Below, piece after piece: positions 8,405-16,553 of a stretch of DNA of 64,000 bases; within the stretch, counting starts at the first letter, position 1; every line of letters starts with the position of its first letter. Made by a program: the position numbers and the translations under genes. The notes below the pieces were generated by a model. The model saw only the letters and a program-made list of their open reading frames with translations, was not told the origin of the DNA and did no database searches. The DNA is from Candidatus Rifleibacterium amylolyticum. Lineage in GTDB: Bacteria > Muiribacteriota > Ozemobacteria > Ozemobacterales > Ozemobacteraceae. Where the stretch lies: positions 1-64,000 of the forward strand of contig JAACJG010000018.1 of assembly GCA_009917695.1 (NCBI GenBank), given 5' to 3'.

Positions 8405-9905
8405 TACTGATCCTTTCGTAATAACTCATGGTCAGATCATAAAGTTTTTTGCTGAAAATCGAAGGCGTCTGCTTTTTAACCTCTTCGATTTCTTTGCGTA
8501 TTACCTCTTCACCGGCTTTTCGGGTTTCGTCTGAGGCAAAGTCGTCGAGCCATTCGCGGTAGGTAAGAATGGCGTTGAGTTTGCAAAAGTGCTTTTCATG
8601 ACCCTTCTTGAGCATATCCATGATCTGGTCGCCTGTGCGCCCGCAGCGGTACCCGGCAGTACAGAAAGAGGTTATTACGCCACGCTTCGCGAGATCGTGA
8701 ATCAGTTCTTCGAGTGATCTGGTGTCTCCAAGCATGAATTGTTGTTCATCAATATTCTGGCAGGATGTGTTTTTGGCATAACCGCCGATACCGATCACGG
8801 TTGAAGCGTCAGTCTGTGTGCATCCTACGAAAAGTACGTCATCACGCACTTCTTTTCTTTCGCGCGCGGTGATGATGAGGCCAGTATAGGGCACGGCAAG
8901 CCTGATAAGAGTTACAATTTTCTTGAAGTCTTCGTCTGATACAAAATACTTCTGGTGATCAGACTGTTTGAAGAGGGGCGAATTGCTGGCTGGAGTGATA
9001 CGCGGGAAAGAAATGGTATGTGGGCCAACGCCAAATCTCTGCTCGAGTTCTATCGCGTGATACAGCAGACCCATCAGGTCGAAACGCCAGTCATAAAGAC
9101 CGAAAAGGCAGCCAATCGCAACGTCATCTATACCGGCTTCGTATGCACGGTGATGCACGTAAAGACGCCATTGATAATTACCTTTTATGGTGTTGGCCGG
9201 ATGCAGCTTACGATAGGTTTCATGATGGTAGGTTTCCTGGAAGACCTGATAAGTGCCAATGCCAACTTCATGAAGCTTGCGCAGATCGTCAACACATAGT
9301 GGCGCTGCATTTACATTGACGCGACGGATCTCACTGTGCCCTTTGCGGGTTTTTACGCTGACTTCATATATGCTTTTTATTGCCTCGGCAATGTAATCGC
9401 CGTCACTGTCAGGATGTTCGCCAAAAACAGCAATAACACGTTTATGGCCTATTCGACCGGCTATGGCTTCGGCTTCGGCCTTTATCTGATCCATGTTCAG
9501 GCGTTCGCGTTTTTCGTGGGTATTGTCGCTGCGAAATCCACAGTACAGGCAGTTGTTAACACAGTAATTGCTGCAATAAAGCGGAGCAAAGGTTATAATG
9601 CGGTTATCGTAAATTTTGTGCTTGATGCGCGCTGCCATTTCAAACATTTCCTGCCAGACAGCCGGATCTTTGACCTTGATCAGGGTCGAAAGCTCTTCCG
9701 GGGAAAGTGTTTTGATATCGTATGCTTTGGCGAGAATTTCGCGCACGCGCTCTAATGAGGGTTCCTGGGCGGCTTCGATTTGTTTCCAGATCTTGTCGTC
9801 GTCGATGAAATCTTTGCCGTCAACCAGGTAGCGCTCGTATTCTTCGGGTTTTATTACAGAGTTGATCCAGGAATTCGCGGGAATTTTTTCGTTGACCAGT
9901 TGCAT
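8379..9905 (-). CDS. HydG-like radical SAM enzyme with altered C-terminal cluster motif
   Basis: 508 aa, matching HydG throughout its length. HydG splits tyrosine with SAM to supply the CO and cyanide of the [FeFe]-hydrogenase H-cluster. The radical SAM motif is Cys115-X3-Cys119-X2-Cys122 in YCSNYCVNNCLYCGF. The HydG C-terminal motif CX2CX22C, which holds the auxiliary Fe-S cluster, reads C415-T-A-G418-Y-R-C421 with the third Cys at 441. The middle cysteine is thus glycine, and an extra cysteine lies three residues later. GGGAGG precedes the ATG. No hydE, hydF or hydrogenase gene is in the window. It may be a true maturase with displaced ligands or a paralogue with another product. Confidence 0.85.
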   Translation of the reverse strand: MQLVNEKIPANSWINSVIKPEEYERYLVDGKDFIDDDKIWKQIEAAQEPSLERVREILAKAYDIKTLSPEELSTLIKVKDPAVWQEMFEMAARIKHKIYDNRIITFAPLYCSNYCVNNCLYCGFRSDNTHEKRERLNMDQIKAEAEAIAGRIGHKRVIAVFGEHPDSDGDYIAEAIKSIYEVSVKTRKGHSEIRRVNVNAAPLCVDDLRKLHEVGIGTYQVFQETYHHETYRKLHPANTIKGNYQWRLYVHHRAYEAGIDDVAIGCLFGLYDWRFDLMGLLYHAIELEQRFGVGPHTISFPRITPASNSPLFKQSDHQKYFVSDEDFKKIVTLIRLAVPYTGLIITARERKEVRDDVLFVGCTQTDASTVIGIGGYAKNTSCQNIDEQQFMLGDTRSLEELIHDLAKRGVITSFCTAGYRCGRTGDQIMDMLKKGHEKHFCKLNAILTYREWLDDFASDETRKAGEEVIRKEIEEVKKQTPSIFSKKLYDLTMSYYERISNGERDLYI

Positions 9906-9925
9906 TGCATGCCTCCCTTGTCAGG

Positions 9926-10204
9926 TCATGATCGGGTTAGAACGGCCTTAACACTGACATCCGGGAGTTGACCAATTTTACCGGTCATGGCACCAATCTC
10001 GTCGTTGGTTCCATCTACGATCAATGACACGACAGAAACTCCGCGTTCTTTGTAGGGTAGCCCCATGCGGCCCACAATAATGCCGGAAAATTCATGCAGC
10101 AGTTCATTGAAACTACTGAAAGCCCGGTCGGGGTTTTTCAGAATGACTGCCACAACGCCAAGGCGACGTTTATCCTGCAGGCTTTCTGAAGTGTCATCGT
10201 TCAT
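9926..10204 (-). CDS. TM1266-type putative iron-only hydrogenase system regulator
   Basis: Small soluble protein of 92 aa. The segment LGVVAVILKNPDRAFSSFNELL, followed by GIIVGRMGLPYKERGVSVVSLIVDG, is the pattern of the TM1266 family, an ACT-like fold found next to hydrogenase maturases and described as a putative regulator. I chose the ATG at 10204 because GAGGAG lies just upstream; an upstream in-frame start would add 12 residues of no family character. The HydG-like gene begins 20 nt downstream, so both are one operon. The ligand and mode of action of this family are not established. Confidence 0.82.
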   Translation of the reverse strand: MNDDTSESLQDKRRLGVVAVILKNPDRAFSSFNELLHEFSGIIVGRMGLPYKERGVSVVSLIVDGTNDEIGAMTGKIGQLPDVSVKAVLTRS

Positions 10205-10251
10205 AGCTAACTCCTCGATGTCAGGCATACAGCCCTTCAACTCAGATATGC

Positions 10252-10273
10252 TGTGAAAAAGAATTTTTTCACA
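10252..10273. promoter_or_regulatory. Perfect palindrome in the leader of the TM1266-hydG operon
   Basis: TGTGAAAAA (10252-10260) and TTTTTCACA (10265-10273) form a perfect 9-bp inverted repeat around GAAT. It lies just downstream of the predicted -10 box, at roughly +5 to +25 of the transcript, where a repressor would block initiation. It could also act as an mRNA hairpin. The 12-nt gap between TGTGA and TCACA excludes a CRP-type site. Confidence 0.45.
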
Positions 10274-10283
10274 AACTAAGATT

Positions 10284-10311
10284 ATTATAACCTTTTTTGA
10301 ACAAAAAGCAA
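10284..10311 (-). promoter_or_regulatory. Promoter of the TM1266-hydG operon
   Basis: On the minus strand TTGCTT (10306-10311) and TATAAT (10284-10289) are separated by 16 nt. The -10 is perfect and the -35 is weak. It lies about 80 nt upstream of the chosen start codon. Confidence 0.5.
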
Positions 10312-10351
10312 TAATCTTTTTGTCGCAAATGATTTATTTTCAGCCTGTGCT

Positions 10352-11332
10352 TCAGCGGAAAAGCAGCTGCGGGGTGCCGCTTTCCATGAGCAGGCGGCGC
10401 AGTTCAGATCTGAGAGCGGGCACGCCAGAACTCATTGCGCCCATATCTGAAAGTATCTCGGAAATGCTCTTTTTGGCTACACGCTTGACCAGAGCAGCAG
10501 ATTCGATTCCGACCAGTTTGCAGGCTTCGGCCATGGCATCTTCGCGATAGCCTATGGCATCGATAAGCCCGAGTTCTTTGGCGCGGTCGGCAGTAAAAAT
10601 ACCACCATCTGCGATTTTTGTTACCTGCTCACGGCTGAGGTTACGATTTTCACTGACAATGTCGACAAAGCGATCGTAAATGCTGTTGATGATGCCCATC
10701 AGCATCTCGCGCTCTTCTGGAGTCACCTCTTTAAAAGGTGAGAGCAGGTCCTTCATCGGGGTTTTTTCAGATTTAAGTGTAATAGCCTTGAAGCCCACTT
10801 TTTGCGAGAGTTCTTCGAGGTTAAATGCCTGCATCAATACGCCGATACTGCCAATTATCGAGGTTGGATGCGCCAGTATCTTCTTTGCCGCACAGGCAAC
10901 GTAGTAAGCTCCAGATGCTCCCATTGTGCCTATGATCGCTACTACCGGTTTTTCGGTTTCTTTTTGAACTTTTTTGAGTTGCTGATAGACTATGTCACTG
11001 GCTGTAACTTCACCGCCTGGCGAATTGATTTCGAGCAGAATAGCCTTGACTGCTTTGCGTTTGCGGGCAACTTCGAGATCGCTTTTAAGATTTTCAAACA
11101 GATCCTTTTCGATCTTGAAAGGCATGCCTTCCTGGCTGTCCTGCTCCTGGATGACACCCTTGATGCTTATCAACAGTATTTCTTCTTTGGCTTCTTCGTC
11201 GCCATCAACAAACTTCACGCGTATCGTCTTTTTAGACTCAGCTCCTCCGAACAGGCTGAACAGTCCTTGAGCATCTGCAGGCGATGTTGTAACACCAAGA
11301 ATGAGAAGCATAAGCAGGGCAATTTTCTTCAT
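10352..11332 (-). CDS. Signal peptide peptidase SppA, short form
   Basis: Envelope serine protease of the S49 family, 326 aa, the size of the single-domain SppA of Gram-positive and many other bacteria. It degrades signal peptides left in the membrane. The N-terminus is hydrophobic (1-22). The Ser nucleophile is Ser140 in GTMGASGAYY, and the general-base lysine is probably Lys190 in LKSEKTPMKD. The family motifs INSPGG and HPTSIIGSIGV are present. It lies 15 nt downstream of the OYE-family reductase gene and is probably cotranscribed with it. Confidence 0.93.
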   Translation of the reverse strand: MKKIALLMLLILGVTTSPADAQGLFSLFGGAESKKTIRVKFVDGDEEAKEEILLISIKGVIQEQDSQEGMPFKIEKDLFENLKSDLEVARKRKAVKAILLEINSPGGEVTASDIVYQQLKKVQKETEKPVVAIIGTMGASGAYYVACAAKKILAHPTSIIGSIGVLMQAFNLEELSQKVGFKAITLKSEKTPMKDLLSPFKEVTPEEREMLMGIINSIYDRFVDIVSENRNLSREQVTKIADGGIFTADRAKELGLIDAIGYREDAMAEACKLVGIESAALVKRVAKKSISEILSDMGAMSSGVPALRSELRRLLMESGTPQLLFR

Positions 11333-11347
11333 AAATATTCACTCCAG

Positions 11348-12445
11348 TTAGATTATTCTTGCGAAAGGTATATGTTTATCAGGACAGCCTTTTGCAGCAG
11401 CGATGCAAACTTTGCAGCGCAGACAGGGCAGTCCTTTGAATTCTTCAGGTTTGCCGGCAAAAGCTGGAAGACGAGGATTTCGATTGAGAGTACGACCAAG
11501 CGAGACAAAATCGCAGACATTGCGGCTGATTTTCTGTTCGGCAGCGGCAGGTCGGTCTATTTTCCCTGAGAGCATTACTGGGTGTTCCACTTCATGCCTG
11601 AATATCTGGGCATCTTCGGCGAAAGGTGTCTCTGGAGCTGCCTTCCCGACAGCTGGATGAATCATCAGGGGGTTACCAACCATCAGTCCTTCGGTGACAT
11701 GAAAAACATCGACGCCTTCCTGCTTGAACAGTTTCGCTGCGCTGACAGCCTGTCTGATGCCATTGCCGCCTGGTAACAGATCTTTAAGGGAAAGGCGCAT
11801 CGACAGCGTCAGATCAGGCGTAACATTTTTGATGCCTCTGATTACCTGTCTGGCAAAAAATGCACCATTGGCATTTTTGAGGCCGTATTCATCGTCTCTG
11901 CAGTTGGTCAGTGGTGAAAGGAACTGTTGAATCAGGCTGCCTTCAGCGCCCTGAATCTCGATTCCGGAAAAGCCGGCATTCCAGGCAAGAACCGCTGCGG
12001 CAACAAAGTCTCTGATTATCTGATCGATCATATCCTGACTCAGCGGGCGTATGTCTGCTGAAATTTTTTTTAAAAGCGGTTTGCCAACTCCGTAAAGCTT
12101 CTTGCCTTCGACTGGTATGCTGTTGCAGCCGCCATGGTAAAGCTGAAGAAATGGCAACGCTCCGCCCCGCCGGATTTTTTCGGATACCTGGGAGAGCCCG
12201 GTCAGTATTTCGGGCCTGGAAAGGTCAAGATGCTTTGTCCAGGCTCGCGCATTGGTCGTTACAGCAGCCCCCTCAAGAATAACAGCGGCAACACCGGTTT
12301 CAGCCAGCCTTTGATAGTATTCTATCGTTTCAGCAGTTACCAGACCATCGAAAGTGCAGGTCATGGTCGGGGGCGGCGCCGCGATCATGCGGTTTTTAAA
12401 AGTGCGGGTGCCCAGATCGAAAGGGCTTGTCAGGCTTGGATTCAT
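11348..12445 (-). CDS. NADH:flavin oxidoreductase (Old Yellow Enzyme family)
   Basis: Flavin-dependent ene-reductase-like TIM barrel, 365 aa, single domain. The family layout is clear: FKNRMIAAP at the N-terminus, and QQFLSPLTNCRDDEYG in the middle. The usual substrate-binding pair H-G-A-H/N before that motif reads Q-G-A-E here, so the substrate may differ from classical enoates. The C-terminus holds a cysteine set (C-X2-C-X2-C-X6-C, within about 340-360) reminiscent of the Fe-S ligands of 2,4-dienoyl-CoA reductases, although the long C-terminal domain of those enzymes is missing. It may therefore bind a 4Fe-4S cluster. sppA follows 15 nt downstream. Confidence 0.88.
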   Translation of the reverse strand: MNPSLTSPFDLGTRTFKNRMIAAPPPTMTCTFDGLVTAETIEYYQRLAETGVAAVILEGAAVTTNARAWTKHLDLSRPEILTGLSQVSEKIRRGGALPFLQLYHGGCNSIPVEGKKLYGVGKPLLKKISADIRPLSQDMIDQIIRDFVAAAVLAWNAGFSGIEIQGAEGSLIQQFLSPLTNCRDDEYGLKNANGAFFARQVIRGIKNVTPDLTLSMRLSLKDLLPGGNGIRQAVSAAKLFKQEGVDVFHVTEGLMVGNPLMIHPAVGKAAPETPFAEDAQIFRHEVEHPVMLSGKIDRPAAAEQKISRNVCDFVSLGRTLNRNPRLPAFAGKPEEFKGLPCLRCKVCIAAAKGCPDKHIPFARII

Positions 12446-12520
12446 GTTCTGATATTACAGCGCCGGCGGTCAAGAATCAAGCAGGTGATTTTGATCTGAT
12501 ATTGTGATAAACTTCCTGCC

Positions 12521-13426
12521 ATGAATAATATTCCAGAATTCCCCCAACAGACAGATCTCACATTCGAACATAATGTCACACTCCGATCAGCAGTCACTGC
12601 GCAAGGCATCAGAGCTGCCGAATACTCATTCTATTACCTTACCAGCTGGTACTATAACCGCCCGGCACGAATAAGCAGAATTGCTGACCGCTATGTTCTC
12701 GATGTCGAAGGCAAGCAGGGCGGCCATATTTTCCTTGGTCCATTTGGCACTGGCCCCATAAAGCCTGCTGTCGAAAAGCTTCTTGAGCATGCCGCCAATG
12801 ATTTTGGCGAAGAAAAAGTTTTGCATTTTCTGCCCGGCGTTCTCGCCGAAGCTATAATGGCCGAAATGACGCCCACCCGGGTCGAAGAGCACCGCGATTA
12901 CTTCGATTATCTCTACCTGCGTGAAGAGCTCTCAGACCTCTCGGGTCGCAAGTTTCAGAAGCGCCGCAACCAGCTCAACAAAATTCAACGTGAAAACAGT
13001 GCCGAAATTGTACCTTTGCTCGAAAAAGATATCGAGCAGATTTTTCACTGCTTCGACCGCTGGTATGAAAAATACGGCGACGACGACCCCTTTCTCGACA
13101 TGGAAAAACAGTCGATTCGCCGCGCTCTGCCAAATCTCTGGAAACTCGGGGGGCAGGGTATAAGAGTCAAAATTGCTGATAACATGTGCGGAATCAGCTG
13201 GGCCGTGCCGATTTCTGACGACACCTGGCTGGTGCCGGTCGAAAAGGCGGCGCGTGAGGTTAAAGGCATGTACCAGTATGTAAACTGGGCTCTTGCCAAC
13301 AGCCTGCCGGCTTCGGCGAAGATTCTCAATCGCGAGGCCGATCTTGGTATCGAAGGCCTGCGTACCGCCAAAGAACGCTACAACCCGATGGGTTTTGAAA
13401 AGAAGGTTACACTCTGGTTCGAATGA
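12521..13426 (+). CDS. DUF2156 (LPG-synthetase C-terminal-like) protein
   Basis: Cytosolic GNAT-like protein of 301 aa matching the DUF2156 family, which corresponds to the C-terminal catalytic half of phosphatidylglycerol lysyltransferases but occurs as a free-standing protein in many bacteria. Recognisable parts are the N-terminal SFYYLTSWYYNRPARISRIADRYVL, the central KRRNQLNKI and the C-terminal NREADLGIEGLRTAKERYNPMGFEKK. There is no membrane domain, so lipid lysylation is not implied. The gene is monocistronic and divergent from the OYE-type reductase gene, 75 nt away. Confidence 0.85.
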   Translation: MNNIPEFPQQTDLTFEHNVTLRSAVTAQGIRAAEYSFYYLTSWYYNRPARISRIADRYVLDVEGKQGGHIFLGPFGTGPIKPAVEKLLEHAANDFGEEKVLHFLPGVLAEAIMAEMTPTRVEEHRDYFDYLYLREELSDLSGRKFQKRRNQLNKIQRENSAEIVPLLEKDIEQIFHCFDRWYEKYGDDDPFLDMEKQSIRRALPNLWKLGGQGIRVKIADNMCGISWAVPISDDTWLVPVEKAAREVKGMYQYVNWALANSLPASAKILNREADLGIEGLRTAKERYNPMGFEKKVTLWFE

Positions 13427-13499
13427 CCCTGTGTACAGCCGGGGTTAATTTTTTGCAGTTTTATGTCGATATATAGATTAAGACTGCAGGAGATTAACC

Positions 13500-14099
13500 A
13501 TGAAAAAACAAGGGCAAACAGATCTGTTCTGGCAGTTGACCAAGGCGATATTGTCGTTTTTTGCAATGACTCTTATTTTGAGCGGGTGCGCGGCCGAATC
13601 GCCAAACCCTCTGGCTGTAGAAAAACTCAACGGCGATCCACCGAAGCAGGAACTTCTGACCATGGACCTCGACTGCCGTGGCATCATCAATGGCACTTTT
13701 GAACCGGGCGGCACTGTGCCTTATCGTGCGAACATGTATCCAATCAATTACACCGGCAATTGGGATCTGATTCTCATGCAATCAAGCCAGTGGTATATGA
13801 TTACCTGTGATGAACCGGGTGCCCGCATAGATGTCGTAGCCACAATGAGTCGTGTGGTGTTCGACTTCTGGAATTACGAAATGTACGATAATCCAGGGAA
13901 AGTCTCATTCGAAATCGATGGCAGACCTCTGGGCAGCTTTGATCTTGCTCGCTCGGCACCTGATGGAATGCCTTATCTCAACTATCAGATAACCACTCAG
14001 AAAAACACTGTCGCGACGATCAGCATGATACTTGAATCAGGCCGGGTAACCCTGGTTGGTTACCTGATCAATTTTCTCGACCCTGATTATCAGTATTAG
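13500..14099 (+). CDS. Predicted lipoprotein of unknown function
   Basis: 199 aa. An unusually long N-terminal region leads to the lipobox LILSGC, with lipidated Cys30. The mature part is beta-rich with many aromatic residues and no known motif. AGGAG lies 6 nt before the ATG. The stop overlaps the convergent carrier-protein gene by 4 nt. Aspartate is absent at position +2, so by the usual rule it would go to the outer membrane. Confidence 0.72.
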   Translation: MKKQGQTDLFWQLTKAILSFFAMTLILSGCAAESPNPLAVEKLNGDPPKQELLTMDLDCRGIINGTFEPGGTVPYRANMYPINYTGNWDLILMQSSQWYMITCDEPGARIDVVATMSRVVFDFWNYEMYDNPGKVSFEIDGRPLGSFDLARSAPDGMPYLNYQITTQKNTVATISMILESGRVTLVGYLINFLDPDYQY

Positions 14100-14329
14100 C
14101 CGCCGCCTACCATAAGCATAAGTTCAAGTTGGTCGCCGGCCTTGAGATTATCGCTGTGCGCGCATCTTTTGCCGTTCCTGACGACCTGAATGAAATCAAG
14201 ATGTGACTTTTCGAAATGTAGAGTTTCGAGAAAATCCCTGACCGTTGCTTTATCTTTAACTTCGAAATCCTGCTTTTTCTGGTGAGGGCCACTGCTTATT
14301 GCACCAACAAATTCAACATTTATTTTCAT
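14096..14329 (-). CDS. ThiS/MoaD-family sulfur carrier-like protein
   Basis: Beta-grasp protein of 77 aa ending in Gly-Gly-Gly, the exposed tail that an E1-like enzyme adenylates and that then carries sulfur as a thiocarboxylate. The start at 14329 follows AGGAG; a longer in-frame version is less likely. The sequence KATVRDFLETL and the AGDQLELMLMVGGG end are typical of the fold. The E1-like gene is 11 nt upstream, so the two are a carrier-activator pair. With no thiamine or molybdopterin genes nearby the pathway is open. Confidence 0.82.
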   Translation of the reverse strand: MKINVEFVGAISSGPHQKKQDFEVKDKATVRDFLETLHFEKSHLDFIQVVRNGKRCAHSDNLKAGDQLELMLMVGGG

Positions 14330-14340
14330 TTGTGCTCCTG

Positions 14341-15081
14341 TTAAAATGACCGGCAATGCGGGCATGATTTGTCGCGGTTGATCGCAACACTGCTGAAACG
14401 GTGATCCCAGGCATCGTAGTATTTGAGATCATAATCGATGTGTTTTTCGACAAGAAAGCGCAAGGCTGCTGCTGCGCTGATCGATGCGATTATGGTGACT
14501 ATCGGCGTGATGACACCGCTGTTATGAACGGTGGGGAATTCTGCCGGAGCGTCGGTATCAGGAATAAGACAGCGCAGGCACGCCGTTTTACCTGGCATTA
14601 TGAACATTGACTGTCCTGAAGATGCTGTTACGGCAGAATGTACCCATGGTATTCCAAGTTCGATTGCCTGCTGATTCATTATAAAGCGGCTGGCAAAATT
14701 ATCTGTACCGTCGAGCAGCAGATCGCAGTTGCCGAAAAGATCACGAAAATTTCGCGCATCGAGTCTTTCGCAGAAAGCTTCGATGCTGATCTCAGAATTG
14801 ATGCGCGAAAGCTTGTCGGCAGCTGAAATGGCTTTGCTGCAGCCGATATCAGACTCATCGAACAACATCTGCCTCTGCAGGTTTGAAAGCTCAACCTGGT
14901 CTGAGTCTACAAGTACAAGTCTGCCAATCCCACTGCGGGCACAGATAGAGGCAAGATTACTGCCAAGAGCTCCCACTCCAAGTATGCCAACCCGGCTTTT
15001 CCCGAGTTTTTGCTGTCCTTTGAGCCCTATTGGCTTGAACAGCAGCTGTTTTTGATAGCGTTCGAAAATATTCTCAGCCAA
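14341..15081 (-). CDS. ThiF/MoeB/HesA-family adenylyltransferase
   Basis: E1-like enzyme of 246 aa that should activate the C-terminal glycine of the adjacent carrier protein with ATP. The nucleotide-binding loop is GVGALGS, followed by LVLVDSDQVELSNLQRQ, the DGTDNFASR motif and two zinc-binding pairs, CLRC and CPHC near the end. At the place of the family's conserved cysteine (C-x-x-x-GV, the catalytic Cys184 of E. coli ThiF) the sequence is V-H-N-S-GV. It therefore probably works like MoeB, by adenylation without a covalent cysteine intermediate. It starts 2 nt after the S4 gene. Confidence 0.88.
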   Translation of the reverse strand: MAENIFERYQKQLLFKPIGLKGQQKLGKSRVGILGVGALGSNLASICARSGIGRLVLVDSDQVELSNLQRQMLFDESDIGCSKAISAADKLSRINSEISIEAFCERLDARNFRDLFGNCDLLLDGTDNFASRFIMNQQAIELGIPWVHSAVTASSGQSMFIMPGKTACLRCLIPDTDAPAEFPTVHNSGVITPIVTIIASISAAAALRFLVEKHIDYDLKYYDAWDHRFSSVAINRDKSCPHCRSF

Positions 15082-15083
15082 AG

Positions 15084-15311
15084 CTACACCACGTTTACGA
15101 TTTGTCCTTCAATCTCGACGCGCATGCCACTGCGCAACTTGCGCCGCTTGCGTGATTCAACTTCACCATCTACTGTGACCATTCCGTTTTCTACGGCAAG
15201 CTTTGCCTGGCCGCCGGTCTGGCATATGCCGACGAACTTGAGCAGTTTGATCAGCTCGATATAATCTTCAGTCAGCTTGAAGGTAATCGGTTTATTGCCA
15301 CTCATTCTCAT
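15084..15311 (-). CDS. S4-domain RNA-binding protein (YbcJ-like)
   Basis: 75 aa containing a single S4 RNA-binding domain, as in E. coli YbcJ. The hallmark pattern is LKFVGICQTGGQAKLAVENGMVTVDGE followed by SRKRRKLRSGMRVEIEG. Its ATG overlaps the stop codon of the DHH phosphoesterase gene as ATGA; a second ATG two codons later is equally possible. It is the second gene of a four-gene operon. The presumed target is structured RNA such as rRNA. Confidence 0.85.
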   Translation of the reverse strand: MRMSGNKPITFKLTEDYIELIKLLKFVGICQTGGQAKLAVENGMVTVDGEVESRKRRKLRSGMRVEIEGQIVNVV

Positions 15312-16468
15312 TCATCATCTTTCTCGTCGTCATCGACGGCGCCAATCTTGTTGAGAATTTTCTGGGTAATCTGAGCTTTGTAAAGCTTCCATTTCATTTC
15401 GCGAAATTCTTTGTCGCTGCCTCCCGAAAGAAAGCCTACCGGTATTTCAAAACCGCCGGCGGTTTTTTTGCCGCCGCCAAAATAGCGCCCGCCCGGCCCT
15501 TTGCCGAAGACTTCCTTGAGAAATTCATCAGGATCAATGGTTATGCGTGATGTCCGCATCGACCCTACTATGGTTTCTTCCTGGTCTGGCGAGACAATCA
15601 TGCCGAAAACTATGGCGGTATGTATGTTTTCTTCGGTCAGCAGAAAGTCGGCGGCCTGTGGAATCGCGTCGCGCTCTTCGCAGCGAACATAGCCGATTCC
15701 CGAGATTGAATAGCTTTCTTTGATCGTGCGATTGGCGAGAGCTTCTTCGATAATTGTCATCGTCTGTTTGGATCGCGACTGACTGGTGATCTGTGCGAGC
15801 AGATCACTGTCAACAAAGCGGCAGATAAAGGCTGCTGCCATAAAATCTTCGCTGCCTGCTCTGACAAAACCGTTGGTATCAGTTTTGATGCCGTGCATCA
15901 GGGCAGTGGCTGCCATCAGGTGTTCGGTGCGGCTTCGTTCGAGCTGTATGATGCCTTCGCGCAGATAACTGGCGTAAATGGTGGCTGTGGCGCCGACCTT
16001 GCGAATGTCAATATACTGTGGGTCGAGACGCTCCTGTTGTTCGTGGTGGTCTACCACTATCAGCTCAGGAATGTTCAGGGCCTTTACCGCATCTATAACT
16101 GGCCCGACCGTGGTTCCCTGGTTATCGACGAATACCGTTGCCTGATAAGGCTTGAGGTCAAAGCCGGCATCCCATTTCTTTAAATCGATACCCAGCAGCT
16201 TGACCAGGGCTATATTCTCGGGGTGGCTGATAATACCGGCGTAGACTATATCGACATCTATGCCATACTGTTCCGCAATAATCTTATGGGCAAGGCCGGA
16301 TGAAATGGCGTCAGGATCAGGGTAGCTCTGAATAATTACCAGATGTCGCTGCCCTTTGCAGGATGTGAGAAGGTTGACAAGCTCATCTTTTTTCTTGCGG
16401 GCAAGATCGTTTTCGTCGAGCCTGATAGTCTCTATGGCTGATTGCGCCTGCACGCCGTCGTCTTTCAT
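15308..16468 (-). CDS. DHH/DHHA1 phosphoesterase (NrnA-like)
   Basis: Cytosolic phosphoesterase of 386 aa. An N-terminal extension of about 40 residues precedes the DHH domain: SYPDPDAISSG (motif with metal-binding Asp residues), VFVDNQGT, and the DHH motif in IVVDHHEQ. The DHHA1 domain ends with the glycine-rich GRYFGGGKKTAGGFEIP. Family members degrade nanoRNA, pAp or cyclic dinucleotides; which of these applies cannot be read from sequence. AAGGAG precedes the ATG. It is the first gene of the operon with the S4, E1-like and carrier genes. Confidence 0.9.
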   Translation of the reverse strand: MKDDGVQAQSAIETIRLDENDLARKKKDELVNLLTSCKGQRHLVIIQSYPDPDAISSGLAHKIIAEQYGIDVDIVYAGIISHPENIALVKLLGIDLKKWDAGFDLKPYQATVFVDNQGTTVGPVIDAVKALNIPELIVVDHHEQQERLDPQYIDIRKVGATATIYASYLREGIIQLERSRTEHLMAATALMHGIKTDTNGFVRAGSEDFMAAAFICRFVDSDLLAQITSQSRSKQTMTIIEEALANRTIKESYSISGIGYVRCEERDAIPQAADFLLTEENIHTAIVFGMIVSPDQEETIVGSMRTSRITIDPDEFLKEVFGKGPGGRYFGGGKKTAGGFEIPVGFLSGGSDKEFREMKWKLYKAQITQKILNKIGAVDDDEKDDE

Positions 16469-16553
16469 GCCAAGGTTCTCCTTGCTGGTCTTATCTGATT
16501 AATAACACAAAACAGCAACTTTTACACTTCTACCGACAATTAAAAATGCAGCC

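Noticed and set aside
10252-10273. CRP or FNR binding site
   Set aside because: The half-sites TGTGA and TCACA are 12 nt apart instead of 6 and the FNR core TTGAT is missing.
10802-11569. Plus-strand ORF of 255 codons across sppA and the OYE-type gene
   Set aside because: Antisense to two well-supported genes, no ribosome binding site, composition typical of a shadow frame.
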